Position numbers and translations under genes: made by a program. This document shows positions 28,066 through 36,128 of a stretch of DNA of 37,300 nt, one piece after another. Origin of the DNA: Propylenella binzhouense (GTDB lineage: Bacteria; Pseudomonadota; Alphaproteobacteria; Rhizobiales; Afifellaceae); the NCBI RefSeq assembly GCF_009866965.1, contig NZ_SPKJ01000037.1, forward strand, positions 1 to 37,300, given 5' to 3'. The notes below the pieces were generated by a model. It had not been told where the DNA came from. It saw nothing but the letters and a program-made list of their open reading frames with translations, and ran no database searches. Every line of letters begins with the position of its first letter. Positions within the stretch are counted from its first letter, which is position 1.

Positions 28066-29169
28066 TCAGACCACCCAGGCCCAGCCGAGCTGCCAGCCGG
28101 CATCGAAGTACCAGCCGTACTCCCAGCCGCCGACATTGTACCAGCCGTACTCCCAGCCGCTCGAGACGAACCAGCCGTAGCTCCAGCCCCAGCTCGTCCA
28201 CGACCAGCCGTAGCTCCAGCTGCCGTAGTCGTTGTAGTCGAAGTGCCAGCCGTAGGACCACCAGCCACCGGACCAGCCGCTCGTCCACGCCCAGCCCTCG
28301 GCCCAGCCGTAATCGTAGTACCAGCCGTAGCTCCACCACCAGCCGACGCTGTACCAGCCGTACTCCCAGCCGGTGGAGAAGAACCAGCCGTAGCTCCAGC
28401 CCCAGCCCGTCCACGCCCAGCCGTAGTTCCAGCCGTAGTCGTTGTAGTCGAAGTGCCAGCCATAGGCATAGCCGCCGGACCACCAGCCGCTGACCCACGC
28501 CCAGCCCTCGGCAAGGCCGTAATCGTCGAAGTGCCAGCCGTAGAACCACCAGCCGTACTCGTACCAGCCGTATTCCCAACCGGTCGAGTAGAACCAGCCG
28601 TAGCTCCAGCCCCAGCTCGTCCACGCCCAGCCGTACTGCCAGCCGTAGTCGCTGTAGTCGAAGTGCCAGCCGAAGGCCGACCAGCCCCAGGAATACCAGC
28701 CGTACTGCCAGCCCCAGTCCAGGAACCAGCCGGGCTCCCAGCCGCCGGACCAGCCGCCGGTCAGATGCCAGCCGTAATTCCAGCCGGTTTCAAGCAGCAG
28801 ACCGGGCGTCCAGCCGCCGCTCCACCACCAGCCGGTCGCGTACCAGCCGTACTCCCAGCCGTACTCGTAGAACAGGCTGGACACCCAGGAGCCGGTCCAC
28901 CACCAGCCGCTGATCCATGCCCAACCTTCGGCCCAGCTGAAGTAATCGTAGTTCCAGCCGTAATACCACCAGCCAGTATTGTACCAGCCGTACTCCCAGC
29001 CGGTCTGATAGAACCAGCCGTACGTCCAGCCCCAGCTGGTAATGGACCAACCCACATCCCAGCCGACATCGCTGTAGTCATAATGCCAGCCGTAGTTCCA
29101 CCAGCCGCCATCCGTGTACCAGCCGTATTCCCAGCCTTCGTCTTCCAGGTAACCTGGCACGTAAGCCAT
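28066..29169 (-). CDS. Trp/Gly/Tyr-rich repeat protein of unknown function
   Basis: I do not recognise this protein. Of 367 residues I count 87 Trp, 74 Gly and 53 Tyr, with 61 GW dipeptides, 33 acidic residues, 6 His, no Lys, Arg or Cys, and no Met after the first. It consists of about 70-residue repeats, best seen at TSWGW (44, 184, 254, 325) and at the WHFDYNDYGW-type blocks (28, 168, 238, 308); two or so diverged units fill 98-167. There is no signal peptide or membrane segment. The reading frame is supported by AAGGAGG five bases before the ATG, G/C third positions and synonymous changes between repeats (TAC/TAT, GGC/GGT, GAG/GAA). It could be a structural or self-associating protein, possibly exported by the nearby type I system. 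Confidence 0.85.
   Translation of the reverse strand: MAYVPGYLEDEGWEYGWYTDGGWWNYGWHYDYSDVGWDVGWSITSWGWTYGWFYQTGWEYGWYNTGWWYYGWNYDYFSWAEGWAWISGWWWTGSWVSSLFYEYGWEYGWYATGWWWSGGWTPGLLLETGWNYGWHLTGGWSGGWEPGWFLDWGWQYGWYSWGWSAFGWHFDYSDYGWQYGWAWTSWGWSYGWFYSTGWEYGWYEYGWWFYGWHFDDYGLAEGWAWVSGWWSGGYAYGWHFDYNDYGWNYGWAWTGWGWSYGWFFSTGWEYGWYSVGWWWSYGWYYDYGWAEGWAWTSGWSGGWWSYGWHFDYNDYGSWSYGWSWTSWGWSYGWFVSSGWEYGWYNVGGWEYGWYFDAGWQLGWAWVV
28066..29169. repeat. About 210-base tandem repeats inside the aromatic repeat gene
   Basis: The string CCAGCCGTAGCTCCAGCCCC (or a one- or two-base variant) begins at 28171, 28384, 28594 and 29014, that is, 213, 210 and 420 bases apart, matching the 70-71 residue protein repeat. 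The inner unit is CCAGCCGTA, the reverse complement of Tyr-Gly-Trp codons. Since TA-containing stops are rare in the repeats, long open frames also exist in other frames across it. Confidence 0.9.
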
Positions 29170-30020
29170 AGGGCCCTCCTTTCATCCGGCAGTCCCGCCC
29201 AGGTCCGCTTCGCATGCACGGGCATGCCGCGGCCGTGGAAGGCCACCTTGACCCGTACTCTATAGGCCGGGCCCGCCGTCCCACGGCGGTGTTCCGGCCT
29301 TCGGAGGGGCCGATCCCCTAAGCAATTGATTTTCTTACATTTTCCATGCGCCGTTCAAGCAAAGTAGTGCCACAAGGAAGCCGTAACTAATTGATAATAC
29401 AAGAAAATTGTAAGATGAACCGGGGCTGCGCGGATTGCGGATCAGCAGGGCACATGAGGGCGGCGGGGCGTCCGCCCGACGCTCGTCGCCGGCTCCCGGA
29501 ACGGGCTCCATCCGTCGAGCCAGGCCCGGCGCCGCCATCACTCACGAACTCGTGACGCAGCGGTGATCGGATTCGCTGGCCTCGCCGGGTCTCCTGCGCA
29601 AAGCTCGAAACGTGGGTCTTCCCGCTCGGCCCGCTCGACTGAAAATCCAGACAATCCTATGGAATCCGGGTGCTGCAGGGCCGCGTTGCCGTCCAACGAC
29701 CTGAGGTCGCTCGATGCGACCGAAGATCCAATCCGCCGGGCGGCCGCGCGGCGCTCCGGAATATCCGTGCCACGCGCGGAAGTCCGATGCGGCCGCCGAT
29801 CAGCAAGGCCGGCGAAGTGCTTAGCCGTGCTTGCTTCAGGCGCTCGGCGCCGCCGGTCACCAGCTCGTTGCAGGGACAAGGAAGTGCGTCGCGCCTGCCA
29901 TGATCTTCAATAAGCCTGGAAACGTTCACCAGTGGAACCAAGCCGCCGTAGTGCCACGCTGAACAGTAACCCCTTGTTCTGGAAATAAATCCTTCTATGC
30001 TGGACTGAACTGGGGGGTTC
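29170..30020. other. 850-base non-coding gap between the repeat gene and the type I secretion operon
   Basis: I see no convincing gene here. The stretch 29325-29420 is markedly AT-rich. It holds an inverted repeat: TCTTACATTTTCC at 29333-29345 against GAAAATTGTAAGA at 29403-29415. On the minus strand TTGCTT, 17 bases and TGTAAG would make a weak promoter for the repeat gene, with its -10 inside one arm. The 10-mer GTAGTGCCAC occurs at 29364-29373 and again at 29948-29957, each time followed by GTAAC eight or nine bases later. The middle part (29420-29930) shows nothing recognisable. Confidence 0.5.
29974..30001 (+). promoter_or_regulatory. Candidate promoter of the transposase-like/secretion operon
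   Basis: TTGTTC (29974-29979), a 16-base spacer and TATGCT (29996-30001) form a plausible sigma-70 promoter 20 bases before the ATG at 30021. GGGGGG lies 3-8 bases before the ATG and could act in ribosome binding. Confidence 0.35.
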
Positions 30021-31577
30021 ATGTTCTTCAGGCGAAAGCAGACTCGTGGAATCGACTATCTGCAGATCGTCGAGAGCCTGAGGGTCGACGGCCGGCCGCG
30101 CCAGGTCGTGCGCGCGAGCCTCGGCCGCCTGGACGACGTCAATGGCGTGGGCGACCTCGACCGCCTTCTCGAGAACGGCGCGAGCCATACGCCGACCGGT
30201 GTCTTCCTGTCGCCGCACGTCTCGGAGCCGGTGGCGCTGCGCGAGGACGATTCGCTCGCCGGCAGGCTCGTCTCGGGCGCGCTCGCCAGGGCGCAGCTCA
30301 CCGGCGCGCAGCGCGATCTCGCCAAGGCCTGCCGCGCGCCGATCCTCGTCCTGTCGCTCCTCCAGCGGGTCGTGTTTCCGGGCTGCCAGCGCATGCCGAT
30401 CACCGAAGCCGAGATCGCCGCACTGGCGCGGCTCGGCGAAACGCCGACCGAAGCGGAGGAGCCGCACGACCGCGCACCGCCGCCGGACCGGGGCGAGACC
30501 CGGCTCGCCAACGGCGCCGCGGGGGACCACCTGCTCGCCGTTCGGATAGGGGCCCGCGGGCACCGGCGCGCCTCGCCGGTCAGGGGACTCGCACTCGCGC
30601 TCGTCGTGACCCGGGAAGGCGCCGTGCTGGCCCAGGAGCACTGGCCCGTCCAGCTTCCGCTTCCGGAGACCGTGGCATCGCTTTCCGCCCGCCTGCGCGA
30701 GCGCACAGGCGCGGGCCGGGTCGTCGTCGTCGGCGACGGCTTCGCCATCACGGAACGGGCGGCATCCGCCCTTCATGAACGCAAGATCCCGTACGTGGCC
30801 GCCCTGAGGGGCGCCGCGAACCTGACGGATTCGGCGGATACCTGCTGGGAGGCGCACGAGGTCCGTCCGCAGGGACAGGCCACCCAGACGGCCCGCGGTC
30901 TCCGCTACATACGCTGCCTCGGCAAACGCGCCGCCGAGGAGGACCGGCGGCTGCGGACGCTTCAGCTTGCGCGGTTCGAGCGCTCCGTCCATCGGTTCCG
31001 GGTCCCCGGCGCCGTGGCCGCCACCATGCACCGAAGGCTGAGCGAAGCGGGCGACTGGGACGGCGTGACGCTTCTCGCCACGAATCTGCCCGACCCGCCG
31101 AGCGATATCGCCTCGCTCTATCTGGCCGGCTCGGTCGCCGACACCTGGGAGCGTGAACTGACGGAGTTCGGGGCCGCGATCCTGGACATTTCGGACGGCA
31201 AGTTCGACGTCCAGGCGGTGCTCGACGGCTGGTCACGGGTCGCCATTCTCGGCTATGCCCTGCGCCGCGTCATCCTGGAGACGTGCATCGCCGCCATGGG
31301 GGAGGCGCTGCGCTGGGACCAACTCGCGAAGGCCGTGGAGGAGGCACGCGCGCTCAGAATCTCCCAGGGCGGCACCACCCTTCTCCTCAAGCAGACGCCT
31401 TCGCCGCTCGTCTCGGTCCTCCTGCGCGAGCTCTGCGTGGCATGGACGCCCGGCATCGAGGCGGTGCCGCGGAGCGGCCAGGAACCGGTCTGGCGCAGCG
31501 GCGGCAGACGCGTTCGGAAGAACCAGGAAATCGGTCCGGCGACACCGCGGGCCGCAGCGAGGGTAACCGACAAATGA
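30021..31577 (+). CDS. Transposase-derived protein (IS1634-like), catalytic residues apparently lost
   Basis: The 518-residue frame is intact. Its first 50 residues (MFFRRKQTRGIDYLQIVESL, then VDGRPRQVVRASLGRLD) closely follow the N-terminus of IS1634/IS4-type transposases, and LLQRVVFPGCQR, VVVVGDGFAITERAASALHE and WDGVTLLATNLPDPPSDIASLYL follow the family order. The middle Asp (residue 239) is kept, but where the first Asp (DTTS..F) is expected I see LLAVRIG (about 171-177), and the Glu region (usually WMVEDIFR) reads SVADTWER. Its stop overlaps the next ATG as ATGA, so it is coupled to the type I secretion genes. A domesticated role is inferred; a decaying IS is the alternative. Confidence 0.7.
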   Translation: MFFRRKQTRGIDYLQIVESLRVDGRPRQVVRASLGRLDDVNGVGDLDRLLENGASHTPTGVFLSPHVSEPVALREDDSLAGRLVSGALARAQLTGAQRDLAKACRAPILVLSLLQRVVFPGCQRMPITEAEIAALARLGETPTEAEEPHDRAPPPDRGETRLANGAAGDHLLAVRIGARGHRRASPVRGLALALVVTREGAVLAQEHWPVQLPLPETVASLSARLRERTGAGRVVVVGDGFAITERAASALHERKIPYVAALRGAANLTDSADTCWEAHEVRPQGQATQTARGLRYIRCLGKRAAEEDRRLRTLQLARFERSVHRFRVPGAVAATMHRRLSEAGDWDGVTLLATNLPDPPSDIASLYLAGSVADTWERELTEFGAAILDISDGKFDVQAVLDGWSRVAILGYALRRVILETCIAAMGEALRWDQLAKAVEEARALRISQGGTTLLLKQTPSPLVSVLLRELCVAWTPGIEAVPRSGQEPVWRSGGRRVRKNQEIGPATPRAAARVTDK

Positions 31578-33364
31578 GCGACCGTCGGACGCAAAGGGGG
31601 CGGGGCGCAGCCGAGAACGCACTCGACCAGGCGATACGGGCGATGCGGCCCGCCTTCGCCCTGATGCTGGCCTTCAGCTTCTGTGCGAACCTGCTGAAGC
31701 TCACGATCCCGCTCTACATGCTGCAGATCATCGATCGCGTGCTGTCGAGCGGGAGCGAGGAGACGCTGATCTACCTGACGCTCATCGCCGGCTTCGCGCT
31801 GATGATCGCCTCCGTGCTGATCGTCGTCCAGCGGCTGGTGCAGAACCGGCTCGGCCAGTGGTTCGAGGACCGGCTGTTCCAGCCCGTCCTCACCGCGAGC
31901 CTCGACGGACAGCTGGTCGGCCGCTCCTTCGGCAGCCAGGCGAGCCGCGACCTGGTGCAGCTTCGCCAGTTCGTCTCCTCGCCCGGGCTCGGCACCCTGC
32001 TCGACGCGCCGTGGACGCCGATCTTCATCATCGTGGCCTTCATCCTCCATCCGCTCATCGGGCTCGTCTCGCTCAGCGCGGCCGTGATCCTGCTCGTCCT
32101 CGCCTTCCTCAACGACCTCCTCATCCGCACCCGCCAGAACGCCAGCCAGTCGCAATCGGGCCGGCTGATGCAGGAGATCGAGCGCGGCAGCCACAATGCC
32201 GCGATCATCCACTCGATGGGCCTGCTGGAATCGTTCCTCTCGCGGCTGGCGCAGATCAGATCCTCGATCCGCGACAACGAGGACCGGGTGAACGAGCGCA
32301 ACAACCTGATCGCGGGCTGCACGCGCTTCATCCGCCAGTTCGCGCAGGTGCTGACCTATGCCGTCGGCGCCTATCTGGTCCTGGAGAGCGAGGTCACCTC
32401 GGGCATCATGATTGCGGGGTCGATCCTGCTCTCGCTCGCGCTCTCCCCTGTCGACCAGTCGATCACCGCCTGGCGCAGCACGGTCAATGCGTGGCAGGCG
32501 CGCGGCCGGCTCCGCCAGCAGCTCTCGGCGGTCGATGCGCGCCCCGAACTCGGCTACAGGGCGCCCCGGCCGGAGGGGCACCTCGTCCTGCAGCAGGCCC
32601 TCTACATGCCGCCGGGACGCGCCCGCCCGGTGCTGCGGCCGATGAGCTTCGAGGTCCGCCCGGGCGAAATGATGGGCGTGCTCGGCCCCTCCTCGGCCGG
32701 CAAGAGTGCGCTGCTGCGCATGCTGATGGGCGTGGTGCCGCCGACCGGCGGCAGCGTGCGGCTCGACAATGCCGACATCCACCGGCTCGTCCCCGCCGAT
32801 ATCGGGCGGCACATCGGCTATCTCCCGCAGGACCCGATGCTCTTCCACGCGACGATCGCCGACAATATCGCGCGGCTCGAGCCCGCGACCCGGGACGGCC
32901 GGAACAAGGCGATCGTCGAGGCCGCTAAGATGGCCTCGATCGACACCGTCATCCTGGACCTGCCGGAGCGCTACGAGACGGTCGTCGACGACGAGACGCT
33001 CGTCCTCTCGCGGAGCGAGCGGCAGCGCATCGCGCTTGCCCGCGCCTTCTACGGGCGGCCGAAGCTCGTCGTGCTCGACGAGCCGGCGGCCTTCCTGGAC
33101 CGGACGTCGGAAACGGCCCTGATCGAGACGCTGAAGCAGCTCCGCGGTGAGGGCAGCACGATCGTGCTGGTCACCCAGCGGCCCACCATTCTCGAGATCT
33201 GCGACAAGCTCCTGCTCCTTCGCGACGGGATGATCGAGGCCTTCGGGGAGCCGAAGGCGGTGATGGAGCGCCTGCGCGACGGCGGCACGGCGCGCATCGA
33301 GCGCAGCGGCCAGCAACAGCGCCGCATCCCGCTGCAGGCGGTGAGCGGCCCGGGAGGAGCGTGA
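31574..33364 (+). CDS. Type I secretion ABC permease/ATPase (PrtD type) with degenerate ATPase motifs
   Basis: The 596-residue protein has the PrtD-type membrane domain (FCANLLKLTIPLYMLQIIDRV, LVQLRQFVSSPGLGTLLDAPW) and a C-terminal ATPase, without an N-terminal C39 peptidase. Walker A GPSSAGKS (371-378), Q-loop GYLPQD (415-420) and Walker B LVVLDEP (498-504) are intact. The signature, normally LSGGQ, reads LSRSE (478-482); the H-loop His is Gln535 (VLVTQRP); the D-loop SNLD reads AFLD. It starts at an ATGA overlap with the transposase-like gene. Exporters of this type move unfolded proteins through an HlyD adaptor and TolC. Reduced or altered ATPase activity is an inference. Confidence 0.92.
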   Translation: MSDRRTQRGRGAAENALDQAIRAMRPAFALMLAFSFCANLLKLTIPLYMLQIIDRVLSSGSEETLIYLTLIAGFALMIASVLIVVQRLVQNRLGQWFEDRLFQPVLTASLDGQLVGRSFGSQASRDLVQLRQFVSSPGLGTLLDAPWTPIFIIVAFILHPLIGLVSLSAAVILLVLAFLNDLLIRTRQNASQSQSGRLMQEIERGSHNAAIIHSMGLLESFLSRLAQIRSSIRDNEDRVNERNNLIAGCTRFIRQFAQVLTYAVGAYLVLESEVTSGIMIAGSILLSLALSPVDQSITAWRSTVNAWQARGRLRQQLSAVDARPELGYRAPRPEGHLVLQQALYMPPGRARPVLRPMSFEVRPGEMMGVLGPSSAGKSALLRMLMGVVPPTGGSVRLDNADIHRLVPADIGRHIGYLPQDPMLFHATIADNIARLEPATRDGRNKAIVEAAKMASIDTVILDLPERYETVVDDETLVLSRSERQRIALARAFYGRPKLVVLDEPAAFLDRTSETALIETLKQLRGEGSTIVLVTQRPTILEICDKLLLLRDGMIEAFGEPKAVMERLRDGGTARIERSGQQQRRIPLQAVSGPGGA

Positions 33365-33366
33365 AC

Positions 33367-34740
33367 ATGGAGGAAAGCGAGACCATGGCCAGGAAACTGC
33401 CGGGCGCGACGACCGTCATGTCGGACCGAGACAGCCTCCTCGCCGCGCTGCGGACCCCGATCTGGGTCGGCACGCTGGCCGTCGGCGGCTTCTTCGGCGG
33501 GTTCGGCACCTGGGCCGCCACCATGCCGATCGCCGGCGCGGCGGTGGCGCAGGGCATCGTCAGCCCGGATACGAACAGCAAGTCGATCCAGCATCTCGAA
33601 GGCGGCATCGTCCGCAGCATCGAGGTCAAGGACGGCATGGCGGTCTCCGCCGGCGACGTCCTTGCCGTGCTCGACGATACCAAGGCGCGCTCGACGCTCC
33701 AGCAGCAGCAGATCGAGTACCGCGCGGCGGTGGCGCGCCAGGCGCGGCTCGACGCCGAATGGCGCAATCTGCACGGAGACGAGAACGCCACGCCGGAATT
33801 CCCCGCCGCGCTCCTCGACGAGGCCGAGCGCTCGCCCGCCATCAAGGAGATCGTCGAGGCCGAACAGCGCCAGTTCGAGACCCGGAAGAAGACTCTCGAA
33901 AGCAGCATCGCGGTCCTGAAGCAGACGATCGAGCAGTACAAGGCCGAGATCGCGGCCCTCACGACGCAGGTGGCGGCGATCGACCGGAGCAAGGAGCTGG
34001 CCAAGAAGGAGATCGCCCTCATCGACGACCTCAGGAGCCGGGGACTCGAGAAATATTCCCGGCTGATCGACATGCAGCAGGCCGAGGCCGATCTCGACCA
34101 GAAGAAGGCCTCGATCGAGGCCCAGATCGCGAGCAAGACCCAGCAGATCGAATCGGCCAAGCTCCAGATCGCGGCGTCCACAATCACGCGTCTCGACGAG
34201 GTGACGTCGGACATCGTCTCGACGCGCTCCGCGAAACAGGAGGCCGCGGAGAAGGTGGCGTCGAGCCAGGACGTCCTGAACCGTACCGTGATCCGCTCGC
34301 CGGTCGACGGAACCATCCTCAACCTGCAGCTCCACACGATCGGCGGCGTCATCGAGCCCGGCCAGACGGTGATGGACATCGTCCCGAAGGACGACGAACT
34401 CATCATCGACGCCCGCGTGAACCCGAACGACATCGACGCGGTCCACGAGGGGCAGACGGCCCGTCTGCAGCTGCTCGCCTATCCGAGCCGCGAAATGCCC
34501 ATGTTCGAAGGCAGCGTGGAGACGGTCTCGGCCTCCGTCCTCGTCGACAGCGCGACCGACGAGACCTACTACCTGGCCAAGATCAAGGTCCCGCCCAGCG
34601 CGCTCGATAAGCTCGGCAAGGTCTCGATGGTCCCGGGCATGTCGGTGCAGGCGCTGATCGTCACCGGCGAGCGCACGTTCTTCGACTACCTGATCGAACC
34701 GGTGCTGAAATCGGCCAGCAAGAGCTTCCGCGAAACCTGA
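33367..34740 (+). CDS. HlyD-family type I secretion periplasmic adaptor
   Basis: The 457-residue membrane fusion protein has one N-terminal membrane segment (VGTLAVGGFFGGFGTWAAT), the half-lipoyl block IQHLEGGIVRSIEVKDGMAVSAGDVL, a long coiled-coil hairpin (about residues 110-290), the second lipoyl half NRTVIRSPVDGTILNLQLHTIGGVI, and the C-terminal beta domain. It bridges the ABC protein and an outer membrane TolC, which is not encoded here. The ATG at 33367 has GGAGGAG seven bases upstream; a GTG at 33361 overlapping the ABC stop is the alternative. Confidence 0.95.
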   Translation: MEESETMARKLPGATTVMSDRDSLLAALRTPIWVGTLAVGGFFGGFGTWAATMPIAGAAVAQGIVSPDTNSKSIQHLEGGIVRSIEVKDGMAVSAGDVLAVLDDTKARSTLQQQQIEYRAAVARQARLDAEWRNLHGDENATPEFPAALLDEAERSPAIKEIVEAEQRQFETRKKTLESSIAVLKQTIEQYKAEIAALTTQVAAIDRSKELAKKEIALIDDLRSRGLEKYSRLIDMQQAEADLDQKKASIEAQIASKTQQIESAKLQIAASTITRLDEVTSDIVSTRSAKQEAAEKVASSQDVLNRTVIRSPVDGTILNLQLHTIGGVIEPGQTVMDIVPKDDELIIDARVNPNDIDAVHEGQTARLQLLAYPSREMPMFEGSVETVSASVLVDSATDETYYLAKIKVPPSALDKLGKVSMVPGMSVQALIVTGERTFFDYLIEPVLKSASKSFRET

Positions 34741-34747
34741 GGGATGA

Positions 34748-34782
34748 CGCCGCGGCGCGGACGCTAACGCACCGCCGCGGCG
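34748..34782. terminator. Perfect inverted repeat between convergent adaptor and protease genes
   Basis: CGCCGCGGCG occurs at 34748-34757 and again at 34773-34782; being self-complementary, the copies pair as a 10-base stem with a 15-base loop. It covers the short gap and the last codons of the protease gene. There is no T-run, so the terminator role is inferred from place. Confidence 0.35.
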
Positions 34783-36128
34783 ATCGCGCCGTCCGTCAGA
34801 ACGGGAATTCCGTCCGCGGCGACGCCGGTCGCCGCCGCGAGCGCAAGAATCCGCTTCCTGAGATCGGCGGCACCGAGCCCCGGCTCCCTGGCGAGGATGG
34901 CGCTCGCGACGGCGGAGACCCGCGGCGCGGCGAAGCTCGTGCCGGTGAGCGGCATCGGCTTTCCCGTGAAATCGTTGCCGGCGAGCTCGGTCGCATGCAC
35001 CGCGAGGTCGACAGTGCCGGTGCCCCGGTTGCTGCCGCGCCAGAGCGCGCCGGCGGCGTCGCTGGCCGCGACGACCAGCACGTTCGCCTCCCGATAGGCG
35101 GCCGGGTAGCTCGGGCGGTCGTCGAGGTCCTCGCCCTCGTTGCCGGCGGCGACCACGAAGAGGATATCCGGGTGCCGGCGAATGGCGGCCTCGAAGTCCG
35201 GCCACGGGCGGCTGCGGCCGGACGAGATGCTGACGATGCGGACGCCGTCGGCGCTGGCGCGCGCGACGATGCTGCCGATCCGCCGGTCCGGGTCCTGCGG
35301 GAAGTAGCGGTAGGGAACGATGCAGGCGCTCGCCGGCGCGTCCTTCAGGAAGATGCCGGCGACCATCGAGCCGTGCCGGCGCGGCGAGAAGGCGGAGACC
35401 TGCGGGTCCTTGGACCCGGGCGGGATGCCGTAGTCGAAGGGACGGTCGTCGCCGTCCCAGAAATCGTGGCCGACGAGCCGGCCCTCGCCGTCGCGCGCAA
35501 GCCGGGCGAGGATGTCGGGCCGGAGATAGTTGACGCCATTGTCGAGGATGGCGACACGCACGCAGGCGCCCCCGGCGGGGCCGGGCGGAACCGGCGGATT
35601 GAGCGGCTCGGGCGCGCCCTGCGCCTGCAGCGCCGGATCGAGGCGCTCGATCGCGGACGGGCGGCTGCCGCCATCGGCGCCGTAGAGCACGCGGCGGCCG
35701 CCGAGCACCTTGCACGCGCTGCTGACGACGGCACGCACGAGCGGGCGCCCTTCTTCATAATAGTCGAGGAAGAAGAGGGCCGGGCTCTCCGGTCCGCGCC
35801 GGATGCCGGTGACCTTGACGCTCGCGCGCGCGCCGACCTGCCAGGTCCTGCTCCAGCCCACGGCCTGGCGGAGGCGGAAGCGATCCTCGTCGGAGAGCGC
35901 CGCATCGCCCGTCGGCGGCACGCCGACGCCGCCCTGGCAGATCCGCTGGCCGGCGTCGAGGAGCAGGCGCTCCGGATCGGCCGCGAAGGCCGGGTGCGCG
36001 AGGACCGAGACGAGCAGCAGGCCCGCGAGGACCCGCAGGAGCGGCTTCGCGCCGCTAGGCCATCCGGTACCCGTATGCCGCAAGGTCGATCCCCGTCTGC
36101 TCCGCCAGCCTGACATTCGAAGGCGCAT
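34764..36128 (-). CDS. Secreted S8 family serine peptidase (subtilase)
   Basis: Numbered from the ATG at 36128 (454 residues), the catalytic set is complete: Asp196 in VAILDNGVNY, His252 in RRHGSMVAGIF, Asn330 in VVAAGNEGE and Ser398 in LTGTSFAAPRVSA. A signal peptide (LLRVLAGLLLVSVLAHPAFAA) ends near residue 50, so it is exported by Sec. A 140-residue N-terminal domain precedes the catalytic domain. The ATG lies 74 bases inside the upstream sulfotransferase gene; an ATG at 36116 or a TTG at 36083 would give a shorter, more normal signal peptide. It could process proteins of the adjacent secretion cluster. Confidence 0.88.
   Translation of the reverse strand: MRLRMSGWRSRRGSTLRHTGTGWPSGAKPLLRVLAGLLLVSVLAHPAFAADPERLLLDAGQRICQGGVGVPPTGDAALSDEDRFRLRQAVGWSRTWQVGARASVKVTGIRRGPESPALFFLDYYEEGRPLVRAVVSSACKVLGGRRVLYGADGGSRPSAIERLDPALQAQGAPEPLNPPVPPGPAGGACVRVAILDNGVNYLRPDILARLARDGEGRLVGHDFWDGDDRPFDYGIPPGSKDPQVSAFSPRRHGSMVAGIFLKDAPASACIVPYRYFPQDPDRRIGSIVARASADGVRIVSISSGRSRPWPDFEAAIRRHPDILFVVAAGNEGEDLDDRPSYPAAYREANVLVVAASDAAGALWRGSNRGTGTVDLAVHATELAGNDFTGKPMPLTGTSFAAPRVSAVASAILAREPGLGAADLRKRILALAAATGVAADGIPVLTDGAIAAAVR

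Noticed and set aside
28066-29169. Outer membrane beta-barrel as an explanation of the aromatic repeat protein
   Set aside because: There is no signal peptide, and Gly-Trp at such density without alternating hydrophobic strands or a terminal Phe signature does not fit BAM substrates.
28021-29265. Plus-strand 414-residue Pro/Ala/Val-rich frame across the repeat region
   Set aside because: It is the complement of the aromatic repeat gene and open because the repeats lack stop triplets in that frame. It has no Shine-Dalgarno and its start overlaps a terminator hairpin, whereas the minus-strand frame has AAGGAGG at ideal spacing.
31253-33316. 687-codon minus-strand frame opposite the type I secretion ATPase
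   Set aside because: A mirror frame typical of high-GC genes with G/C third positions; no motifs or start signal.
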